The notes: generated by a model not told the origin, from the letters alone. Shown: positions 16,723 through 25,224, numbered from the stretch's first letter. The stretch: 64,000 bases of DNA from CAYRGC01 sp964601225 (GCA_964601225.1 CAZRMM010000001.1:186001-250000), one strand, 5' to 3'. Program-made: numbers and translations.

Positions 16723-17301
16723 ATGCACCCGACCGAGGAGAAACAGATCCTCCGGCATTCCATCAGGGAACGGCTCGCGCGCCTCTCCGAGAAAGATCGT
16801 CTTGCCGAGAGTCGAACAACTTGTCGTCAGATCCGCAAAGCTCTGCCCAAAGAGCCCGTGCCGATCGCTGCGTATTTCCCGCTGAAGGACGAAGTGGATC
16901 TTCGGCCGCTTCTGGAAGAGCTGATCGCCGAGCACTGGCCCGTCTATATTCCGGGTATCGAGCACGGTTCCATGGTCTTTCGACGAATTTCCTCCATCAA
17001 TTCCCTCGCACCGGGAAAATTCACGGTCCTTGAGCCGCCGCGGGACGCCCCTCTTCTGGATCCTGCTGCGCTTGCTGTCGCACTCGTCCCCGGACGCGCG
17101 TTCAGCATCGTCGGCGATCGACTGGGACGGGGAAACGGGGGCTACGATCGCTGGATAAGGCAACAGCGGCAAGCAAACCCCGTCACGCGATTTTGGGGCG
17201 TCTGCCTGGAAGCGCAGGTCGTACAACACGTTCCGATGCAGGAACACGACGAGAGAGTCGACAGTCTCGTGACCGCACGAGGACAGACGGCAGTCGCATA
17301 A
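16723..17301 (+). CDS. 5-formyltetrahydrofolate cyclo-ligase
   Basis: A 192-residue enzyme that converts 5-formyl-THF and ATP to 5,10-methenyl-THF, returning stored folate to the one-carbon pool. The C-terminal GRGNGGYDRW is the family's GRGGGYYDR motif; VALVPGRAFSIVGDRLG precedes it, and the N-terminal basic helix binds ATP. It lies between dnaX and glyA; pairing with serine hydroxymethyltransferase makes functional sense because that enzyme generates 5-formyl-THF as a by-product. Confidence 0.92.
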   Translation: MHPTEEKQILRHSIRERLARLSEKDRLAESRTTCRQIRKALPKEPVPIAAYFPLKDEVDLRPLLEELIAEHWPVYIPGIEHGSMVFRRISSINSLAPGKFTVLEPPRDAPLLDPAALAVALVPGRAFSIVGDRLGRGNGGYDRWIRQQRQANPVTRFWGVCLEAQVVQHVPMQEHDERVDSLVTARGQTAVA

Positions 17302-17384
17302 AGAGAAAAGGGAAAGGAGAGAGCTTGGCCAGCTTTTAAGCTTCCCACTCTTTCTTTTCGTCCCCTTTCCTCTCCGCTCTTTCC
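17300..17384. repeat. Purine/pyrimidine self-complementary repeat island
   Basis: Left arm (17300-17323): variants of AAAGAGAAAAGGG and AAAGGAGAGAG. Right arm (17348-17384): CTCTTTCTTTTCG, CCCCTTTCCTCTCC, CTCTTTCC. The arms are complementary with interruptions and flank a smaller AGCTT palindrome. It begins at the stop codon of the cyclo-ligase gene and may be its 3'-end structure. Confidence 0.65.
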
Positions 17385-17425
17385 TCAGGTAGTCTGAGCT
17401 CCCCCCCCTTCCCCTCCCGCCGCCC

Positions 17426-18691
17426 ATGCCCATCTACGACGCACTCAAGGTCGCCGATCCGGACATCTACAAGGCTTTGATGGGAGAAATGCAACGCCAA
17501 GTGGAAGGCGTGGAACTTATCGCCTCCGAAAACTACGTCTCCCCCGCCGTCCTTGAGACGATGGGATCGGTGTTCAATAACAAATACAGCGAGGGATACC
17601 CGGGCAAGCGATACTACGGAGGTCAGGAGTACACGGATATCATTGAGTCTCTGGCCATCGAGCGCGCCAAACAGCTCTTCGGTGCAGGCCATGCCAACGT
17701 GCAACCGCATGCGGGAGCACCGATGAACGTCGCCACGTACTTCGCGCTCCTGGAGCCGGGAGACACCGTCCTCGGCATGGACCTCAGCCACGGCGGACAC
17801 CTGACGCACGGACATCCGGTCACGTATCTCACGAAGATCTACAAGTTCGTGCGCTACAAGATGAAAGATGTCGAGACGGGCGAGATCGATTATGACGAGA
17901 TGCTTGAGGTGGCCAAACGCGAGAAACCGAAGCTGATTCTCGCCGGTTTCTCCGCGTACCCGCGCGAGCTCAATTACGCCAAGATGAAAGCCATCGCCGA
18001 CGAAGTGGGCGCCTACACCATGGCTGACATGGCGCACATTGCGGGAATGATCGCGGGTAAAGCTCTCCGAAACCCTTTCGACGACGGCTTCGACGTGATT
18101 ACCACGACCACTCATAAAAGCCTTCGCGGCCCCCGCGGCGGTCTCATTCTCACCCGCGAGGCGGAGCTCGGGAAAAAGATCGACAAGTCCGTGTTCCCCG
18201 GCTTCCAGGGCGGACCGATCATGCAGATGGTCGCCGCCAAGGCCGTTGCCTTTGGGGAAGCGCTCAAGCCCGAATTCCGCGACTACGCCGCGCAGATCAT
18301 CAAGAACAGCAAGTACCTTGCCAAGTTCTTCATGGACAAGGGCGCCAAGCTCGTCACGAACGGCACGGACAACCACCTGATGCTCATCGACTGCGTCACG
18401 TCGTGGGGCATCCCGGGCGGCGAAGTGGAGACCGTGCTCGACAAGGTGGGCATCACGCTCAACAAGAACATGATCGCCAACGACCCGCGCAAGCCCATGG
18501 ATCCCTCCGGCGTGCGTCTGGGAACCCCGGCCATCACGAGCCGCGGTATGAAGGAGCCTGAGATGGAAATCCTCGGAAACTTCATGCTGCGTGCCATCGA
18601 GAAGCGCGCCGACGAAAGCGCACTCAAGGCTCTCCACGAAGAAGTGAAGGTCTTCTGCAAGAAGTTCCCCGTGCCGGGCATCGCTGCGTAA
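17426..18691 (+). CDS. glyA: Serine hydroxymethyltransferase
   Basis: A 421-residue PLP enzyme that interconverts serine and glycine and loads one-carbon units on tetrahydrofolate. ELIASENYVSPAV, then NKYSEGYPGKRYYGGQ are standard N-terminal landmarks, and the PLP lysine is in TTTTHKSLRGPRGG (near residue 231). Full normal length. The start codon is preceded by a run of C and T without a Shine-Dalgarno site. dgkA follows after 10 nt. Confidence 0.98.
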   Translation: MPIYDALKVADPDIYKALMGEMQRQVEGVELIASENYVSPAVLETMGSVFNNKYSEGYPGKRYYGGQEYTDIIESLAIERAKQLFGAGHANVQPHAGAPMNVATYFALLEPGDTVLGMDLSHGGHLTHGHPVTYLTKIYKFVRYKMKDVETGEIDYDEMLEVAKREKPKLILAGFSAYPRELNYAKMKAIADEVGAYTMADMAHIAGMIAGKALRNPFDDGFDVITTTTHKSLRGPRGGLILTREAELGKKIDKSVFPGFQGGPIMQMVAAKAVAFGEALKPEFRDYAAQIIKNSKYLAKFFMDKGAKLVTNGTDNHLMLIDCVTSWGIPGGEVETVLDKVGITLNKNMIANDPRKPMDPSGVRLGTPAITSRGMKEPEMEILGNFMLRAIEKRADESALKALHEEVKVFCKKFPVPGIAA

Positions 18692-18701
18692 TCCCCTCCT
18701 C

Positions 18702-19085
18702 ATGAAACCCTACTATCTGAGTCTTCGGTATGCCTTAAACGGCATCGTTCACGCGTTTATGACCGAGCGGAACCTCAAGCTCTTCCTTGCTCTCTACCTC
18801 CTCTCGTTCGCTATCGCGGCCTTCCTTGGCCTTGAACGGATGGAATGGATCGTCGTCGTGTTCTCCGGCGGTGTCTTCCTCGCCTTCGAGCTGATGAATA
18901 CGTCCATTGAGCACTTCTCCGACGCATTCGACGATCACAGCAAGGCCCAGGACGACGTCCACGAGCAGGCCGTGCGCCTCACAAAAGACATTGCCGCCGG
19001 TGCGTCCCTGATCTGCGCGGGCAGCTGGGGCGTCGCCTTGCTTCTCACCTACTGGCCGCACATCTCCACGATCATCGGACGGTGA
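18702..19085 (+). CDS. Diacylglycerol/undecaprenol kinase, DgkA family
   Basis: A 127-residue membrane kinase with three membrane helices. The conserved motif that in most members reads E-x3-N-T-A-I-E appears as FELMNTSIEHFSD (residues ~66-78), with Ser for Ala. In Gram-positive-like and CPR organisms this family usually phosphorylates undecaprenol for peptidoglycan lipid carrier supply. It lies 10 nt after glyA and so is probably co-transcribed. Confidence 0.9.
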   Translation: MKPYYLSLRYALNGIVHAFMTERNLKLFLALYLLSFAIAAFLGLERMEWIVVVFSGGVFLAFELMNTSIEHFSDAFDDHSKAQDDVHEQAVRLTKDIAAGASLICAGSWGVALLLTYWPHISTIIGR

Positions 19086-19086
19086 T

Positions 19087-19458
19087 TTAAAGCGCCAAAC
19101 GATGGATACCGCCGGAACGGCGCGAGGCGGATGCCGTCGTTTCCGTCCAGCCGTCGTCTCTGAGAGCCGTATTGAGCGTGAACTTGTTCTTGCGGAAAAT
19201 CGTCTGGGGGACATTTTCGACAATATGCGCACGAACGAGATCGTGAACTGCTTTCAGACTCACGCGTCCGAGATTCGATTCAATGAGTTTCAGCACGTTT
19301 TCACTACCGTCCTTGGATTCAACGCGGGTAGATCGTTCTATCATGAACCACATTCTTCCCCTCGCATCGTATCCAGACAATAACTGTTCGCCGAGAGGCA
19401 GAATACGGAAACTTAACTTGTCATTTTTCCGCATGCCTTCGCGACGGAATTTGTACAC
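19087..19458 (-). CDS. Small basic protein of unknown function
   Basis: A 123-residue unknown protein with no signal peptide or membrane helix. The frame opens with GTG at 19458; an ATG at 19434 (MRKNDKLSF) is an alternative start. TATCAT (19475-19470) is a possible -10 box. A perfect AAAAAATGCT/AGCATTTTTT stem (19475-19484 and 19505-19514) separates it from the structured RNA that is transcribed in the opposite direction. Moderate doubt remains that it is a real gene. Confidence 0.45.
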   Translation of the reverse strand: MYKFRREGMRKNDKLSFRILPLGEQLLSGYDARGRMWFMIERSTRVESKDGSENVLKLIESNLGRVSLKAVHDLVRAHIVENVPQTIFRKNKFTLNTALRDDGWTETTASASRRSGGIHRLAL

Positions 19459-19599
19459 ATGATTGAATCATGATAAAAAATGCTCTTCGTAAAATTCATA
19501 GAAAAGCATTTTTTGATTCGTTTCTTGAACACAATATCTATTCACATACTGTTTCCCCTTCTCATGCGACCCCGGAATGTTGCACCGTTTTCTAGACCG

Positions 19600-20120
19600 T
19601 CTACGCTGTGATGATTTGTTCGAGACGGCGGTTCGACTCCGGTCACCCGGCATCTCCCACACAAATCACCAACACGGACACTCAGACAAACACTCATCTT
19701 TTTCTTCTCCCGGGTCCTTCACATCACCGCCGTCGCAGAGAGAGTTGTCGTCATCCTGGTTGTAAACGTTCCCCCTGGTCAACACATTGCATCCTTTGCA
19801 CACTTCTGGGCTTGGGATCGTCTTGCTCTGGGTGTGGCGACAACTCTCTCTGCTCTGCAACGCCGCCGTCACGAATGCGAGGTCGCTCGCGACGGTGCAC
19901 CCCCTTTACTTCCCAGCGTCACCCCGGAGCCTTACGGCACCGCGTGGCTGACCGGAACGGGAACTTCGGCCGGTCCCGAGGAGAAACAAGAGACCGTAGC
20001 AGGGCACAGAATCGCGGATACCTCTCCGCACCTTTGTCCCCGTCACAGCATCGCTCAATTGAGCCGCTGGACTGGCGGGAAACACAAAAACTCAAAGACC
20101 ACCTTGGTGGTCTTTTTGTT
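19600..20120 (+). ncRNA. Large structured non-coding RNA, copy 1
   Basis: No credible gene covers this stretch, yet it is clearly homologous to the minus strand of 48374-48893. A 101-nt core (from 19916) aligns without gaps, about 84 positions identical by eye. Structure: outer stem GATTTGT (19613-19619) with ACAAATC (19661-19667); a perfect 16-bp stem 19735-19750 with 19838-19853 closing an 87-nt loop; GACCGG/CCGGTC in the core; and a terminator AAAGACCACC/GGTGGTCTTT (20094-20115) with a T-run. A promoter candidate is TTGAAC (19525-19530), 16 nt, TACTGT (19547-19552). It lacks the conserved parts of RNase P RNA, tmRNA, SRP RNA and 6S RNA. Exact 5' end uncertain. Confidence 0.8.
20094..20119 (+). 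terminator. Rho-independent terminator of structured RNA copy 1
   Basis: AAAGACCACC (20094-20103) pairs perfectly with GGTGGTCTTT (20106-20115), followed by TTGTT. The equivalent element ends copy 2 on the minus strand. Confidence 0.88.
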
Positions 20121-20354
20121 AATCGTGGAAGAGAACCCTCCGGCTCCCGGTGACAAGCTCTTGAGCATCAGCGAAAGGCTTGGCGCGCAGTCCTTTACGG
20201 GCTCTCTCTCACGGACTCTCTTTCAGACAAGGCGGCACTCAGAAGCGGGGCCCGCGAGATCCGCTTCTTCGCGCTCTTATCAGATTTTTGCTTTGTCACT
20301 GGAAAAGTTGCATTACACTCCGCAAGCCTCAGCATCGAAGAAAGGAGGTGAACG

Positions 20355-20480
20355 ATGCGCTGGCTGACGTTTTTCGGTTTTTGGGTGCCCATTCTGGGCG
20401 CCATCGCCGTAATCGGTTTCCCGCTCGTGCTTGCCTTCGGCAAGCGCAACACCTGGAAACCGAGCCCCAGCCGCTCCTAG
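20355..20480 (+). CDS. 41-residue single-span membrane peptide
   Basis: A short gene: one hydrophobic helix (WLTFFGFWVPILGAIAVIGF and onward) and a basic tail (FGKRNTWKPSPSRS), so probably a membrane peptide with its C-terminus inside. It has one of the best Shine-Dalgarno sites in the window, AAAGGAGGTG, 4 nt before the ATG, a promoter candidate TACACT (20314-20319) with TTGTCA 15 nt upstream, and a strong terminator 13 nt after its stop. Function unknown. The 234 bp between the structured RNA and this gene hold this promoter and a GAAGCGG/CCGCTTC hairpin, and nothing else I can see. Confidence 0.7.
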   Translation: MRWLTFFGFWVPILGAIAVIGFPLVLAFGKRNTWKPSPSRS

Positions 20481-20493
20481 CGGCTCGGGCACA

Positions 20494-20520
20494 GGGGGCG
20501 CTCCGGCGCCCCTTCTTTTT
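20494..20520 (+). terminator. Rho-independent terminator
   Basis: GGGGGCGC (20494-20501), loop TCCG, GCGCCCC (20506-20512), then TTCTTTTT. It ends the 41-residue peptide gene. Confidence 0.88.
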
Positions 20521-20572
20521 ATTGACGATCGGCGCCGTGATTCGCATACTCTGGCCTTCCTTTCGCCCCCCT

Positions 20573-20785
20573 ATGACTTCTCCCGAAAAGAAAGATCCTG
20601 CGACCCAAGCACTGGAGTACGACGCCTATGTTCGCTCCAACACCGAGAAGAAGAATGACCCCTCGGTCCTTTCGACATTGGTTGATGCAATGATTACCGC
20701 GGGCTATTGCATCAAAAAACTCTTCGAAAGAAAGAAGAATGACGATTCGAAGCACCAGCGGTCGCGACCGTTCATGACCGAGTAA
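20573..20785 (+). CDS. Small hydrophilic protein of unknown function
   Basis: A 70-residue lysine-rich protein, largely helical, not recognised. Support is positional: TTGACG (20522-20527), 17 nt, CATACT (20545-20550) forms a good promoter, and the ATG at 20573 follows a pyrimidine-rich leader of about 15 nt. It converges on the TraG-like ATPase gene with a 3-nt gap. Confidence 0.55.
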   Translation: MTSPEKKDPATQALEYDAYVRSNTEKKNDPSVLSTLVDAMITAGYCIKKLFERKKNDDSKHQRSRPFMTE

Positions 20786-20788
20786 CTC

Positions 20789-23500
20789 TTACTTCTTGGC
20801 GGCCTCCTTCTTCGCCTTCTCGATGTCCGCAAGCATGGTCTTGCTCACGGGCGGAATGCCGCCGGAGGCCTCGAGCTTCTTGCCGAGCTCGGCCATCTTG
20901 GCCTGGTCGTCTTTGCTGAGCGCCTCGCCCTTCATCTCCCGCTTGCGGATGGCGTTGTAGTCGTTCGTCCACATCTCGCGGTCGCGCCATTTGCGATATT
21001 CCTCGAGTGTCATTTTCTTGGCCTTGGCCTTCTTCTTCTCCTCGTCCTCCTTCTCCTTTGCCTTCTCTGCCGTCTTGGCGCTCTGCGCGTTCTCCCGCGC
21101 TCCGGCGACCCACTTGCCGATCTTCTCCTCGACGACCTTTCGTTCCTCCGCGTAGCGCTCGCGGGACATGGTGCGGATCTTCTCGATGCGCCCTTCGTCC
21201 TGCTCGAATTTCGGGGGAGGAAGGGTACTCACGGAGAAGGGCTTGCTGGGAATGCCGGCGATCATGAGGCGCAGGTATGCATGGTACTTGGGAAGGCTCA
21301 GGATGTCCTTCGGGAGCACCATTTCCTCGAACTGGAGACTCAGGGGCTCGGCGTCGTCGGAACCCACCTGGAATGTGACCATGCTGCCCACGTTACCGAA
21401 GACGGCGTCCCGCAGGGCCGTGGATTTGTCGCCGATGAGGAGCTGATTCACGTATTGGTGCGCCATCGTGAGGTTCAGGCGGTACTTGCGGGCCTCGGAG
21501 AGGATCGTGGCGAAGCTTTCGGTGGCAAAATTCTGGAACTCGTCGACGTAGAGGTAGAAGTCGCGACGCTCTTTTTCGGGGATATCGGCGCGGCTCATGG
21601 CGTCGAGCTGAAACTTGGTCACGAACATCGAGCCGAGGAAGGCCGAGTTGTCCTCGCCAAGCTTTCCCTTGGAGAGATTCATGAGGATGATTTTCCCCGT
21701 GTCCATGGCGTGGCGAACGTCGACCTTGCTCGTCACCTGCCCGACGATGTTGCGGATCATCGGCGTGCTGAGAAGTTGGCCGATCTTGTTCTGGATCGCG
21801 GCGAGCGCCTCGGTCTGGTATTTCTCGGACCAGGACGTGAACTCATCTTCCCAGAAGCTCTTCACAATGTGATCGTTCACATGTTCGAGAATTTTCGCGC
21901 GGAACCGCGGATCCGAGAACATGCGCATGATGCCGAGCATGGTCTGATTTCCCGCTTCCGTGAGCGCAAGAAGGGTGTTGCGGAGAATGTACTCCATGCG
22001 CCCGGAGAACGCCTCGGGCCAAAGTTTCTTGAAGACGCTCATGAGCCCGGAGACGACAAGCGGGCGCTGCTCCGGATCGCGGCACTGGAGCATGTTGAAG
22101 GCCATCGGGAACTCGCGGTCGGCGGGATCAAAAAGAATCACGTCGTTGGTACGGTCCTTCGGGACCATGCGCAGACATGCGTCGATGAGATCGCCGTGCG
22201 GGTCGATCACGGCGATGCCGCGTCCGGCGTGGATGTCGGAGAAGATCATGTTCTCGAGCAGCGTCGATTTGCCCATACCGGTCTTTCCGATGATGTACAT
22301 GTGGCGGCGACGGTCGTCGGTGCGGACGCCGAATTGGCTGCGGTGACCGCGGAACACTGCCTCTCCCAGAATGGTGAGCTGATCGCCGTCCGGCGCAGGC
22401 GGCACGGGAAGATCCACCGGGGGCTCCAATTTGCGACTCATGACCCAATCGATGTTTGGGGTTTTGACGAGAATATTCGGAACGTGCCAGAGAGTCGCCA
22501 CCTCCTCCACGGAGAGCACGTAAGGCGCGATGCGCATTCCCTGCGACACGCGTTTCGAGACGCGCATGGGCAACGGGCGAAAACCATTGCACTGCGGCAA
22601 CGAGAACTGGCGGAAGCTCGAGGAAACCTCTGAGAGTTTCTGCGCATTCTCGCGTTCGGCCCTGGCGGGACCGATGACGGAAACCCGGACGTTCGCGCGA
22701 AACAACAGACGATTCAATTTGTCCGCGGAAGAAGCGATCCGATCCTCGCGATCGTGGCTTCTCATGGCCAAGTGTCGCTCGGGGTCATCCTCTCTGACTT
22801 CCTCCACCTCACCCGTCACCAGGGAAACCTGGGACGTCTTCTTGAACCACGTTCGGAACCCACCCATAAGCAGGTCGATCGGCAAAAGAAGTAGGCGCTT
22901 CCATCCGTGCGCGAGGTGCACGCGAGTGAAGAGATTGGCATACCCTGTCCAATGCTTCGATATACCGCGACTCAGGAGTGGTAAAAACGCGAGCGCGCGC
23001 TTGCGGTAATGCCCGCCGATCGGCTCCAGAACGATCTGCACGTGGGCGCGCATGCCCGGAAGCGGATACCGCACCAGTGCGGAGGTGATTCCGGCGATGG
23101 TATCGACGGTCTGGCGGGTAGCGAGGTCGATGTACTGCGGGTGACGCTTGATCGGAAACACTTCCGGATCCGTGAGCGTCAGGTCCTGGCTCACGACCAT
23201 CTGGCCGGGATCGGGATCGAAAGAATCGGCCGGGATGCGATCGATCTCGCAGTCCGGGTACTGGGCGTAGAGCTGGCTCTCCACGAGCGGCGCGGCCGAG
23301 GCCGTCGTGCGCACGAAGAGCGCGATCTTGCCCTCGTGGAGGGCCAATTCGAGCGAAAGTTCGCTGTCCGCCCCCTTGAGCGAGTGCAGCGACGAGAGCA
23401 CCGCCTCCATCATGAGCGGACCACGCGAAGCGGACACCTCCTCCGGATTGGGAAGGGAGGGCCGGATGCGGAGGAGGATCTGTTCCGAGCGAATCGGCAT
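20789..23500 (-). CDS. TraG/VirD4-like ATPase with TraM-recognition domain
   Basis: A 903-residue P-loop ATPase of the type IV secretion coupling-protein/DUF87 group. Walker A is IGKTGMGKSTLL near residue 405, Walker B is FYLYVDEFQNF near 640, and the later LTMAHQYVNQLL matches the TraG-type sensor segment. The N-terminal ~380 residues lack obvious membrane helices except a weak hydrophobic patch. The last ~120 residues are a Lys/Glu-rich coiled coil. In CPR genomes such proteins occur singly, often linked to type IV pili or DNA uptake; no other secretion gene is adjacent here. Confidence 0.85.
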   Translation of the reverse strand: MPIRSEQILLRIRPSLPNPEEVSASRGPLMMEAVLSSLHSLKGADSELSLELALHEGKIALFVRTTASAAPLVESQLYAQYPDCEIDRIPADSFDPDPGQMVVSQDLTLTDPEVFPIKRHPQYIDLATRQTVDTIAGITSALVRYPLPGMRAHVQIVLEPIGGHYRKRALAFLPLLSRGISKHWTGYANLFTRVHLAHGWKRLLLLPIDLLMGGFRTWFKKTSQVSLVTGEVEEVREDDPERHLAMRSHDREDRIASSADKLNRLLFRANVRVSVIGPARAERENAQKLSEVSSSFRQFSLPQCNGFRPLPMRVSKRVSQGMRIAPYVLSVEEVATLWHVPNILVKTPNIDWVMSRKLEPPVDLPVPPAPDGDQLTILGEAVFRGHRSQFGVRTDDRRRHMYIIGKTGMGKSTLLENMIFSDIHAGRGIAVIDPHGDLIDACLRMVPKDRTNDVILFDPADREFPMAFNMLQCRDPEQRPLVVSGLMSVFKKLWPEAFSGRMEYILRNTLLALTEAGNQTMLGIMRMFSDPRFRAKILEHVNDHIVKSFWEDEFTSWSEKYQTEALAAIQNKIGQLLSTPMIRNIVGQVTSKVDVRHAMDTGKIILMNLSKGKLGEDNSAFLGSMFVTKFQLDAMSRADIPEKERRDFYLYVDEFQNFATESFATILSEARKYRLNLTMAHQYVNQLLIGDKSTALRDAVFGNVGSMVTFQVGSDDAEPLSLQFEEMVLPKDILSLPKYHAYLRLMIAGIPSKPFSVSTLPPPKFEQDEGRIEKIRTMSRERYAEERKVVEEKIGKWVAGARENAQSAKTAEKAKEKEDEEKKKAKAKKMTLEEYRKWRDREMWTNDYNAIRKREMKGEALSKDDQAKMAELGKKLEASGGIPPVSKTMLADIEKAKKEAAKK

Positions 23501-23556
23501 TTATCGCAGTATAACAGGAAAAACGGAAAAAAGGCGCGTGACGGTGCGCCGTATTG

Positions 23557-24267
23557 TCACTCTGCACGCAAAAGCCCCGCCACCATCTCCAGCGCCACCG
23601 TGTTGTACGCGTAATCCATGCGCATGGGCCCGATGACGCCGAGCGCGCCGCGGTGGTCGCGCACCCGGTACCCCGTCACCATCATGCTCACGCTCTGGAT
23701 GTGCGGGAGGATGTGCTCGTCGCCGATGAAGTACTGCACGCGCTCGTCGATGTCGATCTTGCCGAGCACCTCGTTGAGCTTCTCCTCGAGCACCTCGACG
23801 ACGCGCGACGCGAGCACCGGATTCTCCTGGAACTCGGGCTGGCGCAGGACGTTGGCGAGCCCCAAATAGAACACGCCCGGCTTGTGCGGCACGGTCGCGA
23901 AGGCGACGTTGGGCGTCATTTGGGAAAGGAGGCCCACGGCCTCGTACGCACGCTCCTGATCCTTGCGGCGGAAGTACATCTCGCGGAGCGTGTCGAACCG
24001 CTTTTGCACGGCCTTCTCCTGGGTGCTCGGCTTCATAAATTCCTTCACGTAGAGCCGGTAGCCTTTGGCCGTCGGAATGCGGCCCGCGGAGATATGCGGT
24101 TTCTCGAGGAACCCCTCGTCGCCGAGGAAGCGCATCTCGTTACGGATCGTGGCGCCCGACAGGCAGAATCCCCCGCTCTCGAGCAGATGCTTGCTCCCGA
24201 CCGGCTCCGCCGTCTGGATAAACTGGTCGATGATCGCCATCAGGAGTTTCGCTTGGCGCGCGTCCAT
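23557..24267 (-). CDS. hrcA: Heat-inducible transcription repressor HrcA
   Basis: A 236-residue repressor that usually binds CIRCE operators upstream of chaperone genes. The N-terminal winged helix reads ARQAKLLMAIIDQFIQTAEP then VGSKHLLESGGFCLSGATIR and IRNEMRFLGDEGFLEKPH, and SAGRIPTAKGYRLYV is the family signature. It is shorter than typical HrcA (about 340), mainly in the inserted central region. TATACT (24280-24275) lies 7 nt before the ATG, so it is probably leaderless. No CIRCE-like palindrome or groEL is in this window. Confidence 0.9.
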   Translation of the reverse strand: MDARQAKLLMAIIDQFIQTAEPVGSKHLLESGGFCLSGATIRNEMRFLGDEGFLEKPHISAGRIPTAKGYRLYVKEFMKPSTQEKAVQKRFDTLREMYFRRKDQERAYEAVGLLSQMTPNVAFATVPHKPGVFYLGLANVLRQPEFQENPVLASRVVEVLEEKLNEVLGKIDIDERVQYFIGDEHILPHIQSVSMMVTGYRVRDHRGALGVIGPMRMDYAYNTVALEMVAGLLRAE

Positions 24268-24380
24268 GAGGCCGAGTATAGCACTCAAGCGCCCGGAGTG
24301 CCATTTGGCGCACAAAGAACCCCCGGTACGCAACGAGCGCACCGGGGATGCCAGCGGTGGAAGTTTTCTAGCGAGGCAAT

Positions 24381-25109
24381 TTACTGCGGGGACTCGACGA
24401 CGTTGACTGCAGTCGATTCGAGCATTCTTTCCATTCGAGGCCAAAAGAACCAGAGGAACGGGATATCCTCGATTCTTCGGAATTCAATGCCGTTTCGACT
24501 GAAGACGAGATCGCCAGTACCAAGGAGAATGAATTGCTTGAATCCGTTCGGATAGTGACTGCGGACAGCCACACCTCGTAGATCCAGAGCTTCTTCGTCA
24601 TTGGGGATGGCGTTGGTCTCGAGTCGGTTGCTCGAGACATCATAGAAAAACAGGCGACGGACCGCCCATTCCCCTACGAAAAGGATGCCAAACCATTTGC
24701 TGAAGGTGAGCATCACGTCATACGGAACGACTCCGTAATCTTTCGTAGCCCACATCATGAACGATTCGACAAATGGGATGCTCCACAGATTGGCAAGAGG
24801 CGCGGCGACGCCCAAAAAGAACATGATCGCTGCTGTATACCAAATGTTGAAGTTGTACGAAGCGCCGATCACACCAGACATGAACACCAACAACCAAACA
24901 TACGAAAATGCTTGTGGTGCGTCGATGACCCATTTTCCGAGAGCCCAAAAGAGGACTCCCATCAGTGCAACGGGCAGGAAGCAGATAAGTTCCGAATAGC
25001 GCCGAAATCGCATTTCTTTGGGGTGTGCTGGCTTCGCAGGCGCGGGGGCCACGACGACGGGCACAGGTGCATTAGGAGCTCCAGCAGGAGCTTGTTTAAT
25101 TTCAGACAT
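24381..25109 (-). CDS. Membrane protein of unknown function with structured 5' leader
   Basis: A 242-residue protein: Ala/Pro-rich cytoplasmic N-terminus (~30 residues), at least three to four membrane helices (LICFLPVALMGVLFWALG, FSYVWLLVFMSGVIGAS, AAIMFFLGVAAPLANLW), and a soluble C-terminal half with beta-type pattern (FKQFILLGTGDLVFSRNGIE). Family not recognised. It has its own promoter, a leader with two perfect hairpins, and an AAAGGA Shine-Dalgarno-like site before the ATG at 25109. Confidence 0.7.
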   Translation of the reverse strand: MSEIKQAPAGAPNAPVPVVVAPAPAKPAHPKEMRFRRYSELICFLPVALMGVLFWALGKWVIDAPQAFSYVWLLVFMSGVIGASYNFNIWYTAAIMFFLGVAAPLANLWSIPFVESFMMWATKDYGVVPYDVMLTFSKWFGILFVGEWAVRRLFFYDVSSNRLETNAIPNDEEALDLRGVAVRSHYPNGFKQFILLGTGDLVFSRNGIEFRRIEDIPFLWFFWPRMERMLESTAVNVVESPQ

Positions 25110-25224
25110 GGAAATATCCTTTCAAAAAACTTTTGAACGTAGAAACCACCGCTGGTTTCAAGGAACGCCAAGCATCGCTGCTTGGGTATGAATTATATTA
25201 TTATACTATTTAGATATTTGTCAA
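25110..25224 (-). promoter_or_regulatory. Promoter and leader with two tandem tetraloop hairpins
   Basis: On the minus strand TTGACA (25224-25219) is followed after 17-18 nt by an AT-rich -10 region (TAATAT-like). The leader then forms CCAAGCA-GCGA-TGCTTGG (25185-25168; GCGA is a GNRA tetraloop) and GAAACCA-GCGG-TGGTTTC (25159-25142), two perfect 7-bp stems 8 nt apart, before AAAGGA and the start codon. Such a layout suggests post-transcriptional control or mRNA protection. Confidence 0.65.

Noticed and set aside
17336..18703. 455-codon minus-strand frame over glyA
   Set aside because: Antisense shadow of the unmistakable serine hydroxymethyltransferase gene.
19622..19661. tRNA-like T arm (GGCGGTTCGACTCCGGTC) followed by CCCGGCATCTCCCACA
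   Set aside because: The T-stem has mismatches and no matching 5' acceptor strand, D arm or anticodon arm lies upstream; the stretch is inside the first stem-loop of structured RNA copy 1.
19600..20120. RNase P RNA, tmRNA, SRP RNA or 6S RNA as identity of the structured RNA
   Set aside because: The universally conserved blocks (for example GAGGAAAGTCC of RNase P, the tRNA-like ends of tmRNA, the SRP GGAA/GCAG loop motifs) are not present in both copies.
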